Below, one piece after another: positions 7,352 through 11,619 of a DNA stretch of 11,619 nt; the first letter of the stretch is position 1; every line of letters starts with the position of its first letter. A model generated the notes under the pieces. It searched no databases and was not told the origin of the DNA. It saw only the letters and a program-made list of their open reading frames with translations. The stretch lies in assembly GCA_028823075.1 (NCBI GenBank), contig JAPKCE010000029.1:1-11619 (forward strand), in the 5' to 3' direction. The stretch comes from Myxococcota bacterium. Lineage in GTDB: Bacteria > Myxococcota > UBA4151. A program made the position numbers and the translations under genes.

Positions 7352-7621
7352 TTACTCGGCTTCAGTTTCGGCGTCGGCTTTAACAGCCTCTTCCTTAGCT
7401 TCAGGTTTTTTAGCGGCCACTTTCTTAGCCGCTGCCTTTTTAGGAGCAGCTTTCTTGGCTTCGACTTTCTTCGTTGCCTCTTCTTTGGCTTCAGCAGCCT
7501 TTACTTCGACTTTCTCCGTTGCCTCTTCTTTCGCTTCAGGAGCTTTTACGTCGACCTTCTTGGAGGTTTCATCTTTGGCTTCGGCAGCTTTTGCAGTGAC
7601 TTTCTTGGGGGCATCCTTTGG
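7352..7621 (-). other. Out-of-frame C-terminal tail of ribosomal protein S2 (frameshifted rpsB 3' end)
   Basis: In the -1 frame relative to rpsB, 89 codons are open from 7621 to a TAA at 7352-7354. They encode a Lys/Ala/Glu-rich tail made of five 15-residue units and a short acidic end (AETEAE). This frame has no plausible start codon of its own and is blocked upstream by a TAG at 7628-7630, so the shift must fall downstream of that. One additional C in the CCC run at 7620-7622 would fuse it to S2 as SSTPKDAPKKV, giving a protein of about 354 residues. The regular 45-nt period and the normal 13-bp spacing to tsf show that this frame is, or recently was, translated. A sequencing indel, a true recent mutation or ribosomal frameshifting could explain it; no classic slippery heptamer sits in the correct phase. 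Confidence 0.8.
7373..7597 (-). repeat. Five imperfect 45-bp tandem repeats in the rpsB tail
   Basis: In the tail frame the five units read TAKAAEAKDETSKKV, DVKAPEAKEEATEKV, EVKAAEAKEEATKKV, EAKKAAPKKAAAKKV and AAKKPEAKEEAVKAD. Each is 45 nt with no length change, and a half unit (DAPKKV) precedes them. Units 2 and 3 are the most alike. Units 4 and 5 are rich in KKAA/AAKK, like histone H1-type tails. Strict multiples of three mark them as protein-coding repeats. Confidence 0.85.
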
Positions 7622-8415
7622 GTGCTGCTATGGATTACAGCAACCTCGGGACCACCACCTTCACGGCGCTTATCTTTACCGGCGCCGGCTTCCTTCTTGG
7701 GACGGCGGGACTGCTCTTCTTTAAAGTTTGCAGCGCCTTCGATGCAGGCGTCGGCGAGCGCAGTGGTGAAGAGTTCGATGCAGCGGATGGCGTCGTCGTT
7801 AGCCGGGATGGGGTAATCGACAACATCGGGATCGCAGTTGGTATCGATCAGAGCGATCACTGGGATGTTCAAACGGCGGGCTTCGCGTACGGCGATGGCC
7901 TCGCGATTGATGTCGACCACAAAGATTGCGCCGGGACGACGCTTAAGGTCTCGAATACCGCAAAGGTTGCGTTCTAGTTTGGCCATTGAGCGCTCCATGT
8001 CGAGCTGCTCTTTCTTTGTGTAGCTGGAGATGGCGAGTTCGTCGCCCAGCAGTTTTTCGAGCTTCTTCATGCGCTCGACGCTTTGCCGAATGGTGTTCCA
8101 GTTGGTCAGCGTGCCACCAAGCCAGCGGGTGGTCACGAAGGGTTGCCCGGAGCGCTCGGCTTGCTCGCGCAACGTGTCGGCGGCGGCAGTCTTGGTACCC
8201 ACAAAGAGCATGCTCTCGCCCTTGGCGCTCATCTTAGTGATGAACTCGTAAGCTTGTGCAAAACGGTAGTGAGTTTCTTGTAAGTTAAGGATGTAGATGC
8301 CGTTGCGAGCACCGAAGATGAAGGGCTTCATCTTCGGGTTCCAGCGTGAAACACGGTGACCGAAGTGGGCACCCACTTCGAGCATCTTCTTCATGGACAA
8401 TTGGCCTTTGCTCAT
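7546..8415 (-). CDS. rpsB: 30S ribosomal protein S2 (reading frame broken near the 3' end)
   Basis: S2 joins late to the head of the small ribosomal subunit. The true start is the ATG at 8415 (MSKGQLSMKKMLEVGAHFGH), preceded by AAAGGAAA; an upstream in-frame ATG at 8484 lies in the leader and adds nonconserved residues. The conserved core covers about residues 1-235: HRVSRWNPKMKPFIFGARNG, TRWLGGTLTNW, KRRPGAIFVVDINREAIAV and IPVIALIDTNCDPDVVDYPI. A charged extension follows. The open frame ends at 7546, but from about residue 266 it reads QRMPPRKSLQKLPKPK, an out-of-phase translation of the Lys/Ala/Glu repeat region. The S2 core is intact, so function is probably kept; only the tail differs. 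As written, the gap to tsf would be 207 bp, unlike every other junction in this operon. Confidence 0.93.
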   Translation of the reverse strand: MSKGQLSMKKMLEVGAHFGHRVSRWNPKMKPFIFGARNGIYILNLQETHYRFAQAYEFITKMSAKGESMLFVGTKTAAADTLREQAERSGQPFVTTRWLGGTLTNWNTIRQSVERMKKLEKLLGDELAISSYTKKEQLDMERSMAKLERNLCGIRDLKRRPGAIFVVDINREAIAVREARRLNIPVIALIDTNCDPDVVDYPIPANDDAIRCIELFTTALADACIEGAANFKEEQSRRPKKEAGAGKDKRREGGGPEVAVIHSSTQRMPPRKSLQKLPKPKMKPPRRST

Positions 8416-8451
8416 CGAGCTTTCCTTTCGGGTTAAACGACCGCCCAAGCA

Positions 8452-8527
8452 GCCCACCCAATTCGCGCTCGACGGCGGAATCACCCGGGGTGGGCCTCCA
8501 CCCTTGAGCGTGGAGATTAGTGCCCAC
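8452..8527 (-). promoter_or_regulatory. Structured rpsB leader with alternative hairpins
   Basis: In the 182-bp gap before rpsB, the segment 8488-8495 can pair in two exclusive ways. Upstream, 8490-8495 pairs with 8522-8527 (GTGGGC/GCCCAC), stacked on an inner 6-bp stem 8496-8501 with 8510-8515, with an 8-nt loop and a 6-nt one-sided bulge. Downstream, 8488-8495 pairs over 8 bp with 8452-8459 (GCCCACCC/GGGTGGGC), closer to the ribosome site. Autoregulatory rpsB leaders are known in several bacterial groups. The pairing is seen in the sequence; S2 binding here is inference. Confidence 0.5.
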
Positions 8528-8597
8528 TTTGCAGCGGGCGTGCCCCGCTACGTACGAAGGTCAGTCAGCGCAAGCGCAAACTACTTGTTTTTAGATC

Positions 8598-9272
8598 TTA
8601 GCTCGGCCTGAGCAATTGGCCAGGGGCGCGATCGCGGGAGGCTTGATCCAAGCCGATGAATCCAGGCGATGCGCAGGCCGAAACCAGATAACCCTCTTCA
8701 TCGAGTGTACAGGGGCCGCAACCAGGAATTTGGGTAGTTTCTATCCATCGTCCCATGCAGATCATAATGGCTTCGAGGTTTTGTTCGCACCAGGCTTGGC
8801 TGTGATGCGCGCAGGCGTCGCTGTTTACGGGTTGGCAACTCGCCAACCCGTAGCCCGTAAAGTCGTTGCCGTCGGTGCACGGCGCGCAATCAAAGTTATC
8901 GGTGCGCTGCCAATGGGTGCCCGTGCAGAAGAACTCGGCGTTCCCGTTAGCGCAGTAGGCATCACCGCGGTCGGTGCAGACATCGCCGTTGTTGGGCGGC
9001 CTTAGGTTTGGCCCTGAATCGATCGCCGGTTCTCCGGAATCGGCAGCGGGCGCTGCCGCATCTTGTGGGACGGGACCGCTATCGAGCAAGGGACCCGAGT
9101 CGGAGACGCTCCCTGAATCGAAAGCCTGAGCGGCATCGGCTGCGGGGCCACTGTCGTCGCCTTCGCCTGCGTCTGCGTCTGCGTCTGGCAACCCCGAGAA
9201 TACGGGACGCTCGCAGGCTCCAAAAAGAAGAGCGCTGCCGATCAGGAGAGGTTTTGTGAAATAGGGGTTCAT
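8598..9272 (-). CDS. Lipoprotein with Asp/Ser/Gly-rich linker and two six-cysteine repeats
   Basis: Not a named family that I recognise. The 224-residue product starts with a lipoprotein signal peptide: MNPYFTKP, a hydrophobic stretch, and a lipobox FGAC with Cys20. Residues 28-86 form a disordered, acidic linker with repeated DSG and DAD motifs. Two cysteine units follow: C99, 107, 116, 129, 132, 146 and C154, 162, 172, 185, 188, 200, with spacing C-x7-C-x8/9-C-x12-C-x2-C-x11/13-C, probably disulfide-bonded outside the cytoplasm. Such architecture is common in surface lipoproteins of Myxococcota-type bacteria. It is flanked by gaps of 198 and 182 bp, so it is likely transcribed alone. The ribosome site is weak (GAGAG). 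Confidence 0.8.
   Translation of the reverse strand: MNPYFTKPLLIGSALLFGACERPVFSGLPDADADAGEGDDSGPAADAAQAFDSGSVSDSGPLLDSGPVPQDAAAPAADSGEPAIDSGPNLRPPNNGDVCTDRGDAYCANGNAEFFCTGTHWQRTDNFDCAPCTDGNDFTGYGLASCQPVNSDACAHHSQAWCEQNLEAIMICMGRWIETTQIPGCGPCTLDEEGYLVSACASPGFIGLDQASRDRAPGQLLRPS
9167..9187. repeat. Hexamer microsatellite in the lipoprotein linker
   Basis: Three and a half perfect copies of CTGCGT on the plus strand encode the DADADAG stretch of the lipoprotein linker on the minus strand. A six-base unit changes length without breaking the frame, so it could vary linker length between strains. Confidence 0.7.
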
Positions 9273-9470
9273 GGTGCGCTCTCGTTCGTTGGTGTCGGGG
9301 AACCTAGTTCAATTTTAAGTCGGTTGCGAGTTGGTTTCTGCAGGGTGTGACTTTCGTGCGCTCGTTTCTCAGCTTCGCTCCGAAATTCGCAGATTGTCAC
9401 GGACGCGCGACTTTCCGAAATGTATGCAGCTGTCTTGAGCCGTTTAGTGGGAGATAATTGCGCTGATAGG

Positions 9471-10286
9471 TTAATCTGAGATTAGACCGATTTTTGCTAA
9501 AGCTTTTGGAATACCCTCGTCGATGGCCTGGTGATAGCAAGCCAAAAACCCGCGGCTGTCGGCAATGCCCAAGGCGCGTAACTGCTCTGCTGCTTGGGGG
9601 TCTTCAAAGAGTTTTGCTTCGTCGGGCTCGACGACGTCACGGCGTTTCATCATCGAGGTTTGGCGCTCGACGTAATTGAGTACCCAGCGGTCGCCCGGGT
9701 ATTTTAGCCATCCACTTTGGCGGTCGGCACGCAAAGCGCTGAGCAGTTTCACGCCGATGCCGGCATGTAACACCTCGTCGCGAACGATGAGTCGTAGCAA
9801 CTGCGAAAACCCGTTTTTCGGGAGTTCGGCGATGCTGTGTTTGAGCAGTTCGAGAGCCGTGCCTTCGCCGCATAAAAAAGTGCCGACAATCATCGCCATT
9901 GTTTGCTCGGGAAGAGGTGCTTCGTCGCGTGCTTGTTGCAGCTCGGCGAGCGAAAACCCGATCTCTAATTGGCTACCAAGAGCAGACGCTGCAACCGCGC
10001 AGTAGCGCGTATGCTGCTGCTCTTGAAACATCATGCCCAAGGCCAGTTCTTGCAAATCCATGGGTGCGTTCAGATCAACTAAAAGACCATGAAAGCGCCG
10101 CATAATCATGACGCCTACATATTCGGCGCGCAGTCGGTCTTCCCAGGCGCGTCTCGCTATCACCAAAACATCGGGCCGCAATTCCGGGAGCAACAACTCA
10201 GGTGTCGCAACATGAAGCCGCTTGCCGCCCGGCATATCGAGCAAGCCCAAGCTGTCAAAGCGAAGCCCTATAAGCTGTTCGTTCAA
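9471..10286 (-). CDS. Ferritin-like diiron protein of unknown function
   Basis: A 271-residue, mostly helical protein with the ligand pattern of the ferritin-like diiron-carboxylate superfamily: E55 (RAEYVGVM), E89xxH92 (FQEQQHTRY), E141 or E146 (GEGTALE) and E171xxH174 (RDEVLHAG). These match Glu, ExxH, Glu, ExxH on four helices. Relatives include AurF-type N-oxygenases, fatty acid desaturase-like enzymes and ribonucleotide reductase R2; I cannot say which is closest. No signal peptide or membrane helix is visible, so it is probably cytoplasmic. The start is TTG in a 4-bp TTGA overlap with the aconitase stop; an ATG at 10235 is an alternative. The overlap implies joint expression with the iron-sulfur enzyme aconitase. 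Confidence 0.78.
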   Translation of the reverse strand: MNEQLIGLRFDSLGLLDMPGGKRLHVATPELLLPELRPDVLVIARRAWEDRLRAEYVGVMIMRRFHGLLVDLNAPMDLQELALGMMFQEQQHTRYCAVAASALGSQLEIGFSLAELQQARDEAPLPEQTMAMIVGTFLCGEGTALELLKHSIAELPKNGFSQLLRLIVRDEVLHAGIGVKLLSALRADRQSGWLKYPGDRWVLNYVERQTSMMKRRDVVEPDEAKLFEDPQAAEQLRALGIADSRGFLACYHQAIDEGIPKALAKIGLISD

Positions 10287-11619
10287 GCGTTGGCGATCTG
10301 CCGCAGCACCGTCTGCAGGATGCCGCCGTTGCGATAATAATCGACTTCGACTGGGGTATCGATTCGCACTTCAGCGTCAAAATGAATCTGCGTGCCGTCG
10401 CCTTTTGTGGCGGTGACTTGCAGGCCCTGAAGTGGTTTTAGCTCATCGTCTAGCCCGGCGAAGTCGAAGGTCTCAAAACCGTCGAGCCCGAGGCTCTCAT
10501 GGTCTTCGCCCGCCTTGAACTGCAAGGGCAGCACGCCCATGCCGACAAGGTTCGAGCGATGAATGCGTTCGTAGGATTTGGCGATCACCACTTTGACACC
10601 GAGCAGGAAGGTGCCCTTGGCAGCCCAGTCGCGGCTCGACCCCGTACCGTATTGATCGCCAGCGAGCACCACCAGCGGTGTGCCAGAAGCTTTGAATTTC
10701 TGTGCTGCATCGTAGACGCTAAAAGTCTCGCCGCCAGCTTGCATCGAGGTGTATCCGCCTTCGGTGCCCGGAGCGAGCAGGTTGCGAATGCGCACATTAG
10801 CGAAGGTGCCACGGGTCATCACCCGGTCGTTGCCACGGCGCGAACCGTAGGAGTTGAAGTCGCGCTGGGCGACATCGCGTTCGCTGAGCCAAATTCCGGC
10901 CGGGTGGTCGGCCTTAAAGGCGCCTGCTGGGCTGATGTGGTCGGTGGTTACCGAATCGCCGAGCTTGAGCAAGACGCGGGCGCCGCTGATCCCGCTGATC
11001 GGCTCGGGTTCAGCGCTCAGGCCAACGAAAAACGGAGGTTCTTGAATATAGGTGCTCGAATCGTCCCATTCGTAAACCTTACCCTCGGGCACTTCGATAG
11101 CGTTCCATTCAGGGTTGCTGTTCGCTACATCGCGATACTGCTCAATGAACTGTGAGGAATCGAGGCTCGCAGCGATGGTCTGCTGTACTTCCTCATGGCT
11201 GGGCCACAACTCGTGAAGATACACCGAGCGCCCCTGGGCATCTTCGCCTACCGGCTCACTGCTCAAATCGATGTTGACGGTGCCGGCCAGCGCATAGGCT
11301 ACCACTAAAGGCGGACTCGCTAGGTAGTTGCCGCGGATGTTCGGGCTGATGCGCCCTTCGAAGTTGCGATTCCCCGAAAGCACGGACGTTACCGCCAAGT
11401 TTGCGCCGTTGATGGCCTCGATAATAGGGTCCGAAAGAGGACCCGAGTTGCCGATACAAGTGGTACAGCCGTAGCCTACAACGTGGAAACCAAGTTGGTT
11501 AAGAGCGTCTTGAAGACCGGCTTTTTCGTAATAATCGGCGACCACTCGCGAGCCGGGAGCTAGCGAGGTTTTAACCCAGGGTTTGACCGTCATGCCCAGC
11601 GCCGCAGCCTTCTTCGCTA
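10283..11619 (-). CDS. acnA: Aconitate hydratase, AcnA/IRP1 type, C-terminal half (truncated by window edge)
   Basis: Isomerises citrate to isocitrate in the TCA cycle. About 444 C-terminal residues are present; the frame is open to the window edge, so the methionine at 11593 is internal. VKPWVKTSLAPGSRVV, then GYGCTTCIGNSGPL with two of the three [4Fe-4S] cysteines, then NRNFEGRISPNIRGNYLASP are hallmarks of the AcnA family. The swivel domain shows LKLGDSVTTDHISPAG, DFNSYGSRRGND, GTFANVRIRN, GDQYGTGSSRDWAAKG and AKSYERIHRSNLVGMGVLPL, which contain substrate-binding Arg and Ser residues. The C-terminus ends about where AcnA proteins end. Its stop overlaps the start of the ferritin-like gene by 4 bp. 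Confidence 0.97.
   Translation of the reverse strand, partial: AKKAAALGMTVKPWVKTSLAPGSRVVADYYEKAGLQDALNQLGFHVVGYGCTTCIGNSGPLSDPIIEAINGANLAVTSVLSGNRNFEGRISPNIRGNYLASPPLVVAYALAGTVNIDLSSEPVGEDAQGRSVYLHELWPSHEEVQQTIAASLDSSQFIEQYRDVANSNPEWNAIEVPEGKVYEWDDSSTYIQEPPFFVGLSAEPEPISGISGARVLLKLGDSVTTDHISPAGAFKADHPAGIWLSERDVAQRDFNSYGSRRGNDRVMTRGTFANVRIRNLLAPGTEGGYTSMQAGGETFSVYDAAQKFKASGTPLVVLAGDQYGTGSSRDWAAKGTFLLGVKVVIAKSYERIHRSNLVGMGVLPLQFKAGEDHESLGLDGFETFDFAGLDDELKPLQGLQVTATKGDGTQIHFDAEVRIDTPVEVDYYRNGGILQTVLRQIANA

Noticed and set aside
7546..7621. Classic -1 slippery heptamer explaining the rpsB frame change
   Set aside because: CCCAAAG occurs at 7622-7616, but its phase relative to the S2 frame is wrong for simultaneous slippage, and no fitting stimulatory hairpin was evident.
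6956..7816. Long plus-strand open frame of 286 codons across tsf and the rpsB tail
   Set aside because: It is antisense to two clear genes, and its Phe/Leu/Ser-rich repeats are simply the reverse reading of the Lys/Ala/Glu repeats.
8416..8484. Extended N-terminus of S2 from the ATG at 8484
   Set aside because: S2 proteins begin near MSKGQLSMKKMLEVGAHFGH; the ATG at 8415 has a strong AAAGGAAA site and the extra 23 residues fall in structured leader DNA.
8533..8549. GC-rich hairpin (AGCGGG / CCCGCT, 5-nt loop) as a terminator of the lipoprotein gene
   Set aside because: No T-run follows on either strand; it may be part of the leader or chance.
8549..8579. rpsB promoter with TTGCGC and TACGTA
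   Set aside because: The spacing is 13 or 19 bp depending on which TTGCGC copy is used, and both boxes match the consensus poorly.
8393..8611. Plus-strand open frame in the rpsB leader
   Set aside because: No ribosome site, no recognisable protein, and it overlaps the leader structure and the rpsB start.
9273..9470. Promoter for the lipoprotein gene in the 198-bp gap (TAAAAT on the minus strand at 9312-9317)
   Set aside because: The -10-like box is good but no acceptable -35 lies 16-18 bp upstream; the gap otherwise shows no gene, terminator or long repeat.

Overview
The window is 11.6 kb of bacterial chromosome with every convincing gene on the minus strand, so it reads from right to left. 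The core is the classic run rpsB-tsf-pyrH-frr-uppS-cdsA-dxr, packed with overlaps or short gaps. Base composition is moderately GC-rich. A lipoprotein with an Asp/Ser/Gly-rich linker and Cys-rich repeats, and a FadR-like TetR regulator next to an acyl-CoA dehydrogenase, suggest a delta-proteobacterial or Myxococcota/Bradymonadales-type organism. That placement is an inference from style, not from a search.

Right part (about 11619-9471): the C-terminal half of an AcnA-type aconitase, running off the window edge, overlaps by 4 bp a 271-residue ferritin-like diiron protein of unknown function. A 198-bp gap without a gene follows. Next comes a secreted lipoprotein (9272-8598) with two tandem six-cysteine repeats, then a 182-bp gap.

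Middle (8527-2470): the gap before rpsB holds inverted repeats that can form two mutually exclusive structures, a good candidate for an rpsB leader. Then come ribosomal protein S2, elongation factor Ts, UMP kinase, ribosome recycling factor, undecaprenyl diphosphate synthase, CDP-diglyceride synthetase and DXP reductoisomerase. They link translation, pyrimidine nucleotides, isoprenoid supply and membrane lipid synthesis. The reading frame of rpsB is broken near its 3' end: a Lys/Ala/Glu-rich tail of five 15-residue repeats, ending 13 bp before tsf, lies in the -1 frame.

Left part (2473-1): where many genomes have rseP after dxr, there is a polytopic membrane protein resembling PMT/ArnT-type glycosyltransferases. 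It is followed by a TetR regulator of FadR type and the start of an acyl-CoA dehydrogenase. An 18-bp perfect-arm palindrome, almost identical to the Bacillus FadR box, covers the tetR start. This suggests that the beta-oxidation genes at the end of the run have their own acyl-CoA-responsive control although they sit tightly behind the housekeeping operon.
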